This document shows, piece by piece, positions 1-12,591 of a stretch of 64,000 nt of DNA. The position numbers and the translations under genes are program-made. The notes beneath the pieces were generated by a model. That model ran no database searches. It was not told where the DNA came from and saw nothing but the letters and a program-made list of their open reading frames with translations. Origin of the DNA: Buddleja alternifolia (taxonomy: Eukaryota; Streptophyta; Magnoliopsida; Lamiales; Scrophulariaceae); assembly GCA_019426215.1 (NCBI GenBank), contig CM033405.1, forward strand, positions 10,083,001-10,147,000, given 5' to 3'. Within the stretch, counting starts at the first letter, position 1. Each line of letters opens with the position of its first letter.

Positions 1-234
1 TAGTTATAGTAAAACTACCAATTAAATGTACACATACTACGTATTGAATTAACCCATAATCAAACATATTTAAGTTTTAACAATATTTTGTCCTAGTTGT
101 AGTAATACTACTGATTACATGTATAAATACTACGTATTCTATTAACCCATACTTCTCGTACAATGAACCCACACTCAACATATTTTAGTTTTAATAATAC
201 TACCTATTACATGTGCACATCCTATGTATTCTAT

Positions 235-1536
235 CACTACTACAAAAATACCCAATTACAGCGCACCTATTACAGCGGTTTTAGTAAAACTGCTGTAATA
301 GGAACCTATTACAGCGGTTCCCAACGGACCGCTGTAATAGGGTATCTTGGTCTTAACCTATTACAGCGGTTCCGAGGGAACCGCTGTAATAGGTGGTCGA
401 GGGACCTATTACAGCGGTTCGTTAGGAACCGCTGTAATAGGTGTATCTTGGTCTTAACCTATTACAGCGGTTCCCTCGGAACCGCTGTAATAGGTTAAGA
501 CCAAGATACCCTATTACAGCGGTTCGCAACGAACCGCTGTAATAGGTCGAAACCAAAAAATTTAAATCCCTTAAATATAGATCTTCCCGCTTCTCTCTAT
601 CTCTCTTAGTCTTTTTCTCTCTACTCTCTCTCTACACTCTCTTTCTCTCTCTCTCTTGAAGCACCACCGCCGCCGCCACCACCATATAGCACCACCGCCG
701 GCTCCACCACCACCGTATGTGTGGGTGTATTTATATTTGTGTATGTGTGGGTTTATGTATATTTGTCTATATGTGGGTGTATGTATATGTGGGTTTATGT
801 ATGTATATATGGGTGTATGTATATTTGTGTATATGTGGGTTTATGTATGTATATGTGGGTGTATGTATATTTGTGTATATGTGGGTTTATGTATGTATAT
901 GTGGGTGTATGTATATTTGTGGGTTTATGTATGTATATGTGGGTGTACGTATATTTGTGTATATGTGGGTTTATGTATGTATATGTGAGTGTATGTATAT
1001 TTGTGTATATGTGGGGTTTCGTACATGAATATGTGGGTGTGTATGTATATTTGTGTATATGTGGGTGTATGTATATTTGTGTATATGTGGGTGTATGTAT
1101 ATGTGGGTTTATGTATGTATATATATTTGTGTATATGTGGGTTTATGTAAGTATATGTGGGTATATGTATATTTGTGTATGTGTGAGTTTATGTATATAT
1201 TTTTGTGTATTTGCGAATTTCGTGTCATTTCGACACGGTAAAATTATAAACGAAAAAGTGAAATTAATAAAAAAAATAAAAAATACCCTATTACAGCGGT
1301 TCTAAAAAACCCGCTGTAATAGGGCACCCTATTACAGCGGTTCCCATGGAAACCGCTGTAATAGGGTACCCTATTACAGCGGTTTTTTTAGAACCGCTGT
1401 AATAGGGTGCCTATTACAGCGGTTCAAAACCGCTGTAATAGGTCGAAACCCTATTACAGCACTGCCTATTACAGCGGTTCGAACCGCTGTAATAAGTCCA
1501 AAAAAACCGCTGTAATAGGCATTTTTTGTAGTAGTG
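235..1536. mobile_element. Non-autonomous CACTA (En/Spm-type) transposon, 1302 bp
   Basis: The element begins CACTACTACAAAAA and ends in the inverted TTTTTTGTAGTAGTG. It is flanked by the 3-bp target duplication TAT (232-234 and 1537-1539), as expected for CACTA elements. Inside each end are stacked copies of CCTATTACAGCGGTT, most paired with their own inverse to make ~37-bp hairpins (about 265-547 and 1285-1525). Between them lie a CT-rich and CCACCGCCG-rich stretch (580-715) and a degenerate minisatellite (716-1205). There is no transposase gene, so movement would need a protein from another copy. Termini and subterminal repeats match the larger element at 57857-62781, so both belong to one family. 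Confidence 0.93.
716..1205. repeat. Minisatellite of 'gtgtatgtatatgtgggttt'-like units
   Basis: A degenerate tandem array built from gtgtatgtatat, ttgtgtatatg and tgggtttatg blocks fills the middle of the small CACTA element. It is open in several frames only because the repeat lacks stops; the resulting Val/Tyr/Ile/Cys/Met-rich strings are not credible proteins. Confidence 0.85.
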
Positions 1537-2437
1537 TATTATCCATACTTCCCGTACAATGTACCCATTTTCATTAACAATACTTCGTCTTAGTTGTAGT
1601 AATACTACCGATTACATCTACACATACTACGTATTCTATTAACTCATACTTCTCGTACTATGTACCCACACTTCAACATATTTAAGTTTTAACAGTACTT
1701 TGTCTTAGCTGTAGTAATACTACAAATTACATATACACATACTATGATTCTATTAAAACATACTTCCCATACAATGTATCCATACTTAACATATTTAAGT
1801 TTTGACAATACTTCGTCTTAGTTGTAGTAATACTACCGATTACATGTACACATACTATGTATTCTGTTAATCCATACTTCTCATACACTGTACATATACT
1901 ACAACATATTTAAGTTTTAACAATATTTCGTCTTAGTTGTAGTAATACTACGATTGCATGCACATAAACTACGTATTTTATTAACTCATATTTCCCTTAC
2001 AATGTAGTCATACTCCAACATATTTAAGTTTTAACAATTTTTCGTCTCATATTCCAACATATTTAAGTTTTAACAATTTTTCGTCTCATACTCCAACATA
2101 TTTAAGTTTTAACAATTTTTTGTCTTAGTTGTAGTGATACTACTGATTACATGTACACATACAACGTATTCTATTAAACCATACTTCTCATAAAAATTTA
2201 CCCATAATTCAACATATTCAAGTTTTAACAATACTTCGTTTTAGTTGTAGTAATATTACCGATTATATGTACACATACAATGTATTCTATTAAACCATAT
2301 TTCCTGTAGAATGTATCCATACTTCAACATATTTATGTTTTAACAATACTTCATTTTAGTAGTAGTAATACTACTAATTACATGTACACATACTATGTAT
2401 TCTATTAACACATAATTCTTGTACAATGTACCATACT

Positions 2438-3149
2438 CCATCAATTTGAATTTTAATGGTACCTCATTGTCTCTTTAAAAATTAGACCATGAAATTATGA
2501 ATTCTTAAGATTGTTAGTGGTAAAAGCGGGAAACTCAATGTTCCAAATCCTAAATGTTCCTAACCCTAAATCCTAAACTCTATGACACCCTAAACCCTAA
2601 AACTAAATGTTTCAAAACTCAATGGTTGTTATGAGTGTTGTGATTCTTAGTTGTATAATAATGCTTCATCACTTGGTTGACAACACTAGAGTGCAAACGG
2701 TTTCAAAAACTCAATGTTCATCTATACTATTACTAGTAATTACTTTACTTTGTGTGTGAGAATTAGTATCTTTGAGACATTGACATGCACAGGTATGTTT
2801 AGGAGCGTTATAAATCTAACTTTATACACTTATAATGTTATGAAGTTGCATTAAATAACATATCTTTCTCAAATTTTGTATTAAGTAAGACAAGGTACAT
2901 TTCTTTCACAAATAAGGTACATATTTACTCTGTGTGTGGTATACATTACTCATATATGAGGTACCGATACTTTGTTATCTTGGTACACATTGGTCACAGT
3001 TGCGGTACTTATTGAATGCGTGTTAAATTTTGTTATTTTTGGCAGTTTAGATGGCATTAGACCGTGACATCATGATTCTTAGTTGTATAATAATGCATCA
3101 TCAATTGGTTGACAACACTAGAGTACAAAAGGTTCCCAAATCTCAATCT
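2438..3149. other. Intergenic DNA with a dispersed ~80-bp direct repeat
   Basis: No gene is seen. Two ~80-bp segments are near-copies: about 2640-2720 and 3068-3150, both containing 'cttagttgtataataatgc' and 'ttgacaacactagagt'. A short degenerate run of ccctaaaccctaaa-like sequence lies near 2540-2600. It is too short and impure to be called an interstitial telomere tract. Confidence 0.5.
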
Positions 3150-3640
3150 ATAATAATATATGTGAGATTGAAAGACGCAATATGTGAAATTGAAATTTAC
3201 AGTATGTAAGAAGTGAAAGATGCATTATGTGAGATTGAAGTATGTTAGTGTCGTATGTTAGAGTGAATGATGCAGTATGCTAGGTTAACATAAGCAGTAT
3301 GAGAGATTAGAGGCAATATGTGAGCTTGAAATTTGCAATATGTCAGATTGAAAGTTGTAGTGGATTGGAAATATGAGTATTGTGAATAGGTAGCATGGGT
3401 AAAATGGATTGGAAGTATAAGTATCGTGAACAGGTAGTATGCACACAATGAAGTGAAAGTATGAGTACTGTGAATAAGTAGTATGGATACAACGAAGTGG
3501 GGAAGTGAACATGAAGAATGGTTACGATGAACATTGACGTATGCCTATATAGACGAGGAAGTATGGCTATGGTAAAAAGGAGTATAGGTAATTTGAACAT
3601 GAAGCCCATAATGAACCGTAGGATGCCCAAAATCATAAAC
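3150..3640. repeat. Short-unit tandem repeats (atatgtgagattgaa and gaagtatgagtattgtgaa units)
   Basis: The first part (about 3150-3360) repeats a ~25-bp 'atatgtgagattgaaagatgca'-like unit. The second (about 3361-3500) repeats a ~53-bp unit around 'ggaagtatgagtattgtgaataggtagtatgg' three times. The word gaagtatg here is the inverse of catacttc, which is repeated at 5869-6000 on the far side of the ~175-bp array. This suggests one larger element with inverted flanks. Open frames on the minus strand across this block are repeat artefacts. Confidence 0.6.
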
Positions 3641-5868
3641 TATTTTTTTCTTTCAATGTAGACACATAGAGATATAGAAAATGTGTGATACATTATCAAA
3701 AACGTCTAGTATGAAAAAAGTTTATTCTTCAAACGTAAGCTAAAATTTGTCGCCAGTTTTGCGCGACTTTAAGAGAAAGTTTGTAAAGCATTCTACCATG
3801 CTCGGAATCATACACCATTTTTTATTTCAAAGTAGACACATAGGGCTTTTCAAAAGTATATGATACATTATCAAGAAACGTCTAGTACAAAACAAGTTTT
3901 TGTTCAAACATAAGCTAATATTTGTCGATGGTTTTGCGCGACTTCACGAGAAAGTCCATAACGCACAGTACGATGCTCGGATTTATAAATTGTTTTTTTC
4001 CTTATAAAGTATACACATAGTAAAAAATGTGTGAAATATTATAAAAAAATCTAGTATAAAACCTTTTTTCTTCAAACGTAAACTAAAATTTGTGGACAGT
4101 TTGGCGCGACCTCATGAGAAAGTCCATAAGACACTGTACGATGCGTAAAATCATATACTATTCTTTTCCTTTCAAAGTAGACACATAGGAATTTTAAAAA
4201 ATGTATGAAACATTATAAAAAAATGTCTAGTATGAAAAGTTTTTTCTTCAAACGTAAACTAAAATTTATTGACAGTTTTGCGCAACTTCACAAAAAAGTC
4301 TATAACGCATTGGACAATGCTCAGAATTATAAACCCCTTTTTTTGTCATTCCAAAGTAGACACTAGAAATTTCCAAAAATATATAAAACATTATCTAGAA
4401 GCATCTAGTATAAAACAATCGCTTCTTCAAACGTAGCTAAAATTTACCGATAGTTTTATGCGACTTCACGATAAAGTCCATAACGTACTGTATGATGCTT
4501 GGAATCACATACCGTTTTTTCCTTTCAAAGAAGACACATAAGGCATTTCAAAAATATATGACACATTATCAAAAAACGTATAGTATAAAATAATGTTTTC
4601 TTCAAACGTAAGCTAAAATTCATCAATAATTTTGCGTGACTTCATTAGAAAGTTTATAACGTATGGTGCAATGCTCAGAATCATAAACTGTTTTTACTTT
4701 CAAAGTTGACACATAGGGATTCCCAAAAAATGTAAAACACATTATCAAAAAATATCTAGTACAAAACACATCTTTCTTCAAATGTAAGCTAAAATTTATC
4801 GATAATTTTGCGCGATTTCATGAGAAAGTCCATATTGCCTATAGAATGCTCGGAATCATAAACCGTTTTTTCATTTGAAAGTAGAGATATAGGCCTTTTT
4901 GAAAATTTATAACGCATCCTTAAGGAAAATCTAGTATGAAATAGTGTTTTCTTCAAACGTACAAAATGTGTCGACAGTTTTGCATGACTTCACGAGAAAG
5001 TCTATAATGCACTGTAGGATGCTCGGAATCATAAACTGATTTTTTTATTTCAAAATAGACATATAAGGATTCTTAAAAATATATGACACATTATCAAGAA
5101 ACGTCTAGTATGAAATCGTTTTTTCTTCAAACGTAATCTAAAATTTATCGAAGGTTTGTCGCGACTTCGGCCCCTTTAGCTAACAGGCCAACCTGTTAAG
5201 CACGAGAAAGTTCATAGCGCAATATATGATGCTCGGAATCATATAGAGAGACACATGTTGCTTTCAGAAAAATATATGACACATCATCAAGTAATGTCTA
5301 GTATGAAATAATTTTTTCTTCAAACGTAAGCTAAAATTTGTCGACTGTTTTGCGCGAATTCACAAGAATGTTCATAATGCACTATAGGATGCTCGGAATT
5401 ATAAACCATTTTTTGCCTTTCAAATTAGCACAGAGCTTTCCGAAAATATATAGATGTCTAGTATGAAATAGTTTTGTTCTCAACTGTAAGCTAAAATTTG
5501 TTGATAGTTGAAAAAGACTTCACGAGAATGTCCATAAGGCACTGTAGGATGCTCAGAATCATAAGCCATTTTTTTTCTTTCAAAGTATACACATAGAGAT
5601 TTTCGAAAATGTATGATACATTATCAAGAAACGTCTTTTACTAAACATATTTTTCTTCAAACGTATGCTAAAACTTGTCAACAGTTTTGTGTGACTTCAT
5701 GATAAAGTCTATAATGCATTGTAGAATGTTCAAAATCATACACCGGTTTTTTCTATTCAAAGTAGGCACATAGAGCTTTCCAAAAAAAATATGACATAAT
5801 ATCAAGAAACGTCTAGTATGAAGCAGATTGTTCTTCAAACGTAAGCTGAAATTTGTCAACAGTTTATT
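3641..5868. repeat. Tandem array of ~175-bp units, about 12-13 copies
   Basis: Each unit carries, in order: 'cttcacgagaaagtccataa', 'gatgctcggaatcata', a T-rich run, 'agtagacacatag', 'acattatcaagaaacgtctag' and 'cttcaaacgtaagctaaaat'. The last word recurs at roughly 170-180-bp spacing, near 3727, 3905, 4074, 4246, 4427, 4602, 4775, 4951, 5125, 5320, 5490, 5657 and 5833. A short unrelated insertion (cccctttagctaacaggcc) sits near 5170. The unit is clearly related to the 186-bp repeats inside the foldback element at 52649-53947. No coding potential is seen. Confidence 0.85.
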
Positions 5869-6250
5869 GTAACCATACTTCTAGTTTGCTTTACCCATAC
5901 TTCCTCTTCACTATATTCATACGTCAAGTTTACTTTAACCATACTTCATTTTAGCTGAAACCATACTTCATTTTCTTATTAATCATACTTCATGTTCAAG
6001 ATGGAAGGCGGTGCTGGCTATGGTGGTGCACCATGGTGCCAGCATTGGTGCACCAGTGATCTCCAGAGGTGTCGCCGAAGATAGTCTCCAGAAGTGTTAC
6101 TGATGCCTGCAATAGTTTGCGGAAGTGTTACCAGCTCCAGCGATAGTCTACAGAAGTGTTGCCGGTGCCGGCGATAGTTGTCGGAAGTTTTGTTAGAGGT
6201 GTCGCAGGCGGTGGCTCCGCCTCCGGCTGTGGGAGCGACAGTTGGGGGGT
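5869..6250. repeat. catacttc repeats followed by a GC-rich ~38-bp repeat
   Basis: At 5869-6000 the word catacttc recurs about every 30 bp. From about 6050 to 6180 a ~38-bp unit around 'gatagtctccagaagtgttgc' repeats three to four times in unusually GC-rich sequence for this window. No start-to-stop frame of note is present. Confidence 0.5.
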
Positions 6251-7367
6251 AGAGGTGGTGTTGTTACTTTATTTATTTGAAAAGAAAAATAGAAAATAAA
6301 ATAAAATGCCATATGTAATTTTTTATGTTACTTGGGGTATTATGGTCTTTTTGCATGAGTTAGGGAGCTAGGACAAGGTTTTGTTTTGAATTAGGGAGTG
6401 TAGGGGGTAGAATTTGGAATGGGACTAAACCATAATACGAAACATGAATTGAAAAATTTATCCCCAAGTTTGCGCTCTTTTTTCTTGATGTTCTGTTTTT
6501 ATCTTTCATAGTCAATTTATTTAGCTAATTAATAAAGACATGGCTCTACTTTTCTTGAACTCTACCGCTTGCTCCTACTATCTTATATATAGTACCCTAA
6601 TGCTTTGATAACACAATCTTTAAACTATATTTTATGTGTACCTAAATCTCAGTTGCAATTGCCATACTTGTATTTCCTCAAGTGTATTGTCAATTAACCC
6701 GAGTGGGTTGAGTTTAATCAGACTTGCGCTTGACTTGATACTATGCGAATTTTTGTTGTCAAGACTTGAACCTATTTTGAATTTAATACCGGATTATAAC
6801 TTAAAAATTAATATGCGTTTTAACCCGATCTTGAGCAGGACTAAATTTGTTTTCAATTTAAAAAAATTCATAAGTAATGAGGAATTTTTTTTTCTTGAAA
6901 AAAAATTGAACAATCTTAAAATGTTCTAAATATTCAAAATCATTCATGTTTGACGACAAATTATTAAATTTAATTTTTTAAGTCAAATAATCGATTATCT
7001 CTATAATAGAAAAATACATCTTAATGTATTGCCAACTTGAATAGAACTCCAATCCCTTATTTATTTACTTTATATATAAATATATAATACACATTTATTT
7101 TTATGAGTCCGAACCCAATACTAAATCTATTCTTTGCTTGCAGTTAGCTTCAATTTAAGTTCAAGTCTTAAGTTTCAACTTGTTACTTGACTTGAATATT
7201 ACCAAGTCGAGCCAATGAATTAAAAAAAAAAAAAAAAATCGAGTCAATTTTGACTCATTACCAGTGTTGCTCACATGCCAAATGGAGTTGGCAATCTTTT
7301 GACGGGAATACCGTCTTAAATAAAATATGGAAGCTATTACGTGCAAATAAACAGTTCATAACATTAT
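6251..7367. other. AT-rich intergenic DNA, no gene seen
   Basis: Mostly A/T-rich non-coding sequence with homopolymers, including A16 near 7220. Words such as 'gagtgggttgagttt' and 'acttgacttgaat' hint at an old, unidentified repeat, but I cannot define its ends. Confidence 0.4.
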
Positions 7368-7375
7368 CTGAATAG

Positions 7376-7534
7376 CAGGGACGGAGTCAGCAATATAGGT
7401 TTGAGGGATACATAAAACTTGATATTTTTAGATTTTAAGGGGTGAGGGGATATTTTAAATTTAAAAAATTTGTAGGGTGATTTTCACAGTTAAATGGGGA
7501 GAGCGCCACTACAAGCCCTCTGACTCCGTTCCTG
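7376..7534. mobile_element. hAT-type MITE (CAGGGACGGAG family), 159 bp
   Basis: The termini are CAGGGACGGAGTCAG and the inverse CTGACTCCGTTCCTG, typical of hAT elements. It is flanked by an 8-bp duplication, ctgaatag (7368-7375) and ctcaatag (7535-7542), with one mismatch. There is no coding capacity. A second member lies at 54135-54324 in intron 1 of the beta-galactosidase gene. Confidence 0.85.
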
Positions 7535-7763
7535 CTCAATAGTACCCAAGTAATTAGCATTTTATAATCATCTTTTTTCACATCACCCGCGGACGAAGCT
7601 TGACATGGATGAACTACGTACGTAACTAATCATGTATTGGCTTGTAATTTTCACATTCCTATTTATCAAGCTTAATTTCTTAAAGTATGGGATTTGAGTT
7701 GATTAGGAAAGGAGGGGGTGGAGGTGGGGTTGAAGTAAAATAAAAAGAAATGGTGAGATGATG

Positions 7764-7765
<2 letters not shown>

Positions 7766-7806
<41 letters not shown>
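7766..7806. repeat. (aat)n microsatellite
   Basis: About thirteen perfect aat/taa trinucleotides in a row. The poly-Leu and poly-Ile frames predicted across it on the minus strand are artefacts of the repeat. Confidence 0.9.
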
Positions 7807-7808
<2 letters not shown>

Positions 7809-7911
7809 GGTTGATGATGGCCGTCACCAACCTCACATGTGCATTGGTAAACGACGGCCCACCAAACTGAACACTCTGAATGGTCCTCATTAGTCAATGA
7901 CCTTGCAATAT

Positions 7912-8111
7912 ATATATATATATATATTTTTTTGTTTGCCCACTCGATTCACCAGAACTTTGCTCCGACTACATCCGAATTCGACCTGGGTGGCACACCT
8001 GGCAGTGGTGGATGAGTCTCCCATCGAAGGTTTTCTGCATTCACAAGGTCTCGAACCCGAGACCTTACTTAAGCGAAATCGAGCTGCTTATCACTCGGAT
8101 CAACCCGTTGG
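7912..8111 (-). mobile_element. tRNA-derived SINE
   Basis: Read on the minus strand, the ~200-bp unit carries a Pol III-like A box region (ccgagtgataagcagc) and a good B box (GGTTCGAGACC), and ends in an A-rich/(AT)n tail seen as T7 plus (at)n on the plus strand. It is bounded by a perfect 14-bp target duplication, tgaccttgcaatat, at 7898-7911 and 8112-8125. Length, boxes, tail and long TSD together support a SINE. The family was not identified. Confidence 0.85.
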
Positions 8112-8125
8112 TGACCTTGCAATAT

Positions 8126-9697
8126 TTACTCATATATATATATATATGTATATATATACTCTTCAACATATCACCATTCATCACCCACAATAATAACAAT
8201 GCCGTCCCGTTGTTGTAACAACTCAACTTCTTTAACACCTTCTTACCCTTTACCTATCCGGTTCATTTTCCTTCTTTCCTGGGGGAGATATATTGATATT
8301 ATTTGTTTGGGTTCCATCATTGAAATATTTATTATTAACTTAAAAAAGTTTGTATTTACTACATATCTTTGTTAAAACATCTTCAATGATGTTTCTAAGC
8401 CATATTTATGACCGCCTACGTACTTCTATTCTGTTTACACACTCATTTTGACTCGATATAGAGTTTTAATTGATAGTAACACATGACATTAGGCGGTTAG
8501 GGTATGTTTGGTTTAAAAAATTGTGTTTTTTGGTGAAACAATGTCTATTTTTGTTTGATATATATATATATACATATTATTATTATTATTATTATTATTT
8601 ATTTATTTTTGGTGGAGATGCAGTGGTGCTTTACCTATTTCTAAATGAGTTTTTGGGGGAACTTTTATAAGAATGTGTTTGTTTTTTCCTAAGGGGGACA
8701 AAATTATTGGAGCAGCGGTCCATTTATGTAAACTTTTGTTTAAAAATGTTCTGTTACTAATTAGTTAATAAGTGAGAATTCATAGTAACATAGTTTATAA
8801 TGATTGAAATATATATATATATATAAATATATAACTTGTATTTATTTTTGGCTCATTTATTTAACTTGTGGTTAATCTTGTACGTGTTTATATATATAAA
8901 CATACAAATTAGTAGATATGAAAAATGCACACACACATATGTGTGTGTGTGAATTACCCTTGCTTATTTATTTATATGGCCATACACTTGTATATACATA
9001 TATTTTAGTTAACGTAATTTATAATATTTATACATATATGTAAACTTATTTATTTTTTGTAATATATGTGAAAAAACTAATTAAAAACAAATGTACATTA
9101 TTTATATATACATGTGTGTGTGGGTAAGTGACCTTATATATATGAACCATATATATATATATGTTTATGCATGTTTATGTAGGGATGAATGGTAGAGGAA
9201 ACTTTACATGTTTTGGTTTTTTTTCCAGAGTAAAGTAATCCTATATGAATATATTTATGCTAGGAAAAGTAAATTAAAGTTAATTAAGTAAATTGATTGT
9301 GTTAATAATATTTTAATTTACTTTTCTAAGACAAATGATATTGTTCATTATATGCACTACTATAATAATTGTTCAATCCATATATTTATAAGTAATTTTT
9401 TTTTACTTTTTTTATTAATTGGATATTATTTTAATACATCAAAATAAACTCGTTCTTTTGCAACAAAATAAAATAAAATAAATACACTCATCCTTTTTTC
9501 CACAGAAGCACCATTATTACTCAAAAGGCCAGCGACTGCATTAATCTCATTATAAATTGTTTTACGATGGAAAGAAATACGAGTAATAAATTTGACTTAG
9601 TGCATATATTGCTCTCAATAAATGACATTAAATAGTAGAACGTGCTACGGCCAAAATGAATTCGTACTAGCGATGGTGGTGGAATAACATTAGACAA
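8126..9697. other. AT-rich intergenic DNA with microsatellites
   Basis: No gene is seen. (at)n tracts occur near 8135, 8560, 8810, 8890 and 9150, (tta)n near 8577-8600, and short (ac)n/(gt)n tracts near 8930-8950. All short open frames here are AT-rich and lack recognisable motifs. Confidence 0.5.
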
Positions 9698-10182
9698 CAC
9701 TAGTACAGAAATACTTTGGACTTTATTTTGTCTAGGCGATAATTAAATTGATGTTATCAAGTGCCACATCAAAACAATTTCATTTAAATGATAATGTCGA
9801 AATTATCACTAATTATAGGATTTTTAATAGCAAAAGTTTTTGCTTTGTCACCGAAATAAGTTTTACATACTTAATATTGACAAGATTTGTATACAAGTTG
9901 TCACTTTTAATAATTAGTGACAAGAAAGTTGTTGTCATTATTGACAATTAGCGACACACCTTTTGTGATAACTTAGTGACAATAATTATAATTGTTACTC
10001 TATCTGTGTTGTTATTATACATGTCACTAATTGTCAATAGTGACAACTTTAAATAAATTCTTATTACTAAAAATCTTTATTGTGACAAAGCAAAAATTAT
10101 TGTTAGTCATAATATATATCTAGTGACAATTTTAACTTTGTTACATCAAAATTTATCATTTATATTACTTTTTGTTGTAGTG
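9698..10182. mobile_element. CACTA-like MITE, 485 bp
   Basis: The left end reads CACTAGTACAGAAAT and the right end is the inverse of CACTACAACAAAAAG. Internally the word agtgacaa/ttgtcact recurs in both orientations, like the subterminal repeats of CACTA elements. No matching 3-bp target duplication can be seen (caa versus ttg), so the exact ends are uncertain. No coding capacity. Confidence 0.55.
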
Positions 10183-11624
10183 TTGTACGCATTCCACACG
10201 GCGAAAATGAGGAATTAAAGGATGGTCTATAATTCGTTGCCTAATAATTTAAGTGTAAACAAATATTTATTTTGAGATGTAGTTTAAATATTCGACTTCA
10301 AGTTACGTTTAATGAGTTTGGAGACATTTAAACTTGAACAATATGGCCCCATGTATTTTGGAGCAATATGACACATTCTGATAGCAAAAATTAATGGAAG
10401 TTACTTCTCACAATGTCATTGAATCTTTACAGAAAAAGAGAAAAACATTTTCATAATCAGATACATTTTTTATTTTCTTTCGAAGGGTTTCGAAAGTTTA
10501 CGTATACGCATTAATCTTGAATTAAATTTTAATGATGATTAACTCTACAACAGTAGTTACAACCATATATACACGGAATCAATTATTTTGGTAGTCGATC
10601 GCCATCTATGGCATAATTTTTTTATCGAGTACAATAATCTCGGAAACCAAAATTAATTAATTAATTATGTTAATCAAAGCTCCATCCTTTATCTAAATCT
10701 TCATTGAAGGGAGTGAAGATATTTAAGCATCGTGGATTGGTTAAAAATGTTACAAAAGCATAATAAAGTCTAAAAACAGTCTAAAAATGCAAGATGCTCC
10801 AAAGGTGACTCAAAAAGATTAGTTATCAATATCCTATATCATTTTCCACTATGAGCAATCCTAACTTTCTCAAGGAAAAGGAACACTTTCTTCCTTTTTT
10901 CTTTCATTATTATAATCATTATTAATTAATTACTAGCTAGTACTATTGTTATTGACTTGTTGTTATCATTATTCCATTTATAATTTTGGAATTATACTTT
11001 TTCTTTTTTGGGTATGGATGATTATAGAGATAAAACGCTAGGACTTGAAAAGAATTGAATGAGATCAAATAAGTTTAATTATCAACAATAAGTAATATAA
11101 GGCTTAAAAAAAAATTATTTAGTTACGTTTTTCGCTTTACTATGAACTATCAAATGTGGTTTATGTAAACCAATTGAAATGGGACAAAAGGCTCAATTTA
11201 AACAATAGTTATAAGGTTCACTCAAGCTCAATAAGATAATCACATGAATATAAATTAACATTATTCCGGATTTAATTAAACATGCAACTTCATGACATTG
11301 AGTAATGCATTGGACAGATCTTGAAAGATAATAATTAATGGTGGGCCATAAATAAGAAGGATGTGAAAGAAAGTGATTAAGCATAGATAACTTGATTACC
11401 AGTTGTTAATGATATCATTACATAATATTATTATTAAACTTGGGTTTTGGATCCACCAAAGCATCATTAATTTGCATTAGTTATTTGACTAAGTTGATGC
11501 ATCATTATCAATGCTTGATCAAGAAGAAGTCAAATTAATTCTTGAGTTCCAAATACTACTGCTACATTGTCTCTCCGTCCCTTCTAGATCTGCTATCCAA
11601 TTTTCCTTGAGCACCCAATTCCCC

Positions 11625-11681
<57 letters not shown>

Positions 11682-12591
11682 TAGATTACAAACAAATGCA
11701 AGTTATCTTTCCAAAAAATGCATTGAGGGTTGTGTTAAATAGGTATCTTGTTCACAACCCAAGGATTTGAGTGATGACACCTAATTAACCATAATTTGCA
11801 TATCTTGGAACCTATATGTGTTTTATCAGTTTTCAAATAGTAATTCCATTGCTAATGAAAAGGAAATATAATACACTTCTTCATGTTATTAAATCCTTTC
11901 ATTCTAAATCAATAAGTTAACCCTCCTATTCATGTTAAAATAGATGTATTCAACTTTCTCATTTATAGAAGTTATACATTAATGATGTAGGTAAAATATA
12001 TTTTACTGCATCGAGGTGAACAATTCGAACGGTGACGGTAAGTATTATGATATTTGATGGGTTGATGGATTAGACCCAATAAAATTATGATAATTAGGGT
12101 TTCGTGTGTCCTACGTACTATTGAGAAATATAAATACTTTTATTTTGGAGTATTTAGAGAATTTTTGACAGAGTTCTTTTATATTGTACATGAATTTTTC
12201 TAGATTATTTGAGCGTCAAAGGGCCAACGCTGAGATTACCTTCGGCGAATGTCTAACGTTCCATTCTTTTACAGGTCTAGAAAATTCATCGAAAGAAAAA
12301 GTTTTAAATATTTATGTTGCAAACTTTATCAGCATCATACATCAAAGAATAGCGTAAGTTTGTAATCCGATAGAGTTTGTCAATGGAAACAATAGTTTGG
12401 AGGACTTTCGCATGATCACAGCAACGCAGTTCACTTTTTCATGGAAACAATAGCTATATTTATATCGTGCAAACAATGTTGCCCACAAATTAACTAACTG
12501 GGATTGTTTGCAAATTATTGTGCATCTACCTCTTCTAAAATTTGGCTCTTGGCATCTATCTTCCTTAATTTTTGAATTAATTCGTATATCA
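10183..12591. other. Intergenic DNA, no gene seen
   Basis: AT-rich DNA without credible exons. A compound microsatellite (ct)n(ca)n lies at about 11627-11682. Short minus-strand frames near 11193-11384 show no family motif. Confidence 0.5.

Larger units (their letters stand above)
1..2437. repeat. Satellite-like tandem array, ~115-bp unit, about ten copies
   Basis: About ten diverged copies of a ~115-bp unit run head to tail. Each has a 'ttaacccatacttctcgtacaatg'-like segment, an 'aacatatttaagttttaacaat' segment and a 'gttgtagtaatactac' segment. Copies begin near 51, 141, 1538, 1637, 1752, 1868, 1980, 2172, 2288 and 2402. Around 2000-2110 a ~38-bp sub-repeat is itself amplified three times. 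The array is interrupted between copies two and three by the CACTA element at 235-1536. No coding potential is visible. It starts before the window, so its full size is unknown. Confidence 0.85.

Noticed and set aside
265..547. Regular palindromic repeats resembling a CRISPR array
   Set aside because: The units are adjacent with 3-7-bp loops and no unique spacers. They lie just inside CACTA ends with a 3-bp TSD in plant DNA.
656..1305. Overlapping plus-strand open frames rich in Val, Tyr, Cys and Met
   Set aside because: They are translations of a degenerate minisatellite in several frames at once, with no family motif.
2540..2600. Interstitial telomere repeat (ccctaaa)n
   Set aside because: Only two or three imperfect units are present.
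7672..7897. Minus-strand frames with poly-Leu or poly-Ile
   Set aside because: They cross an (aat)n microsatellite, and the same DNA gives different homopolymers in each frame.
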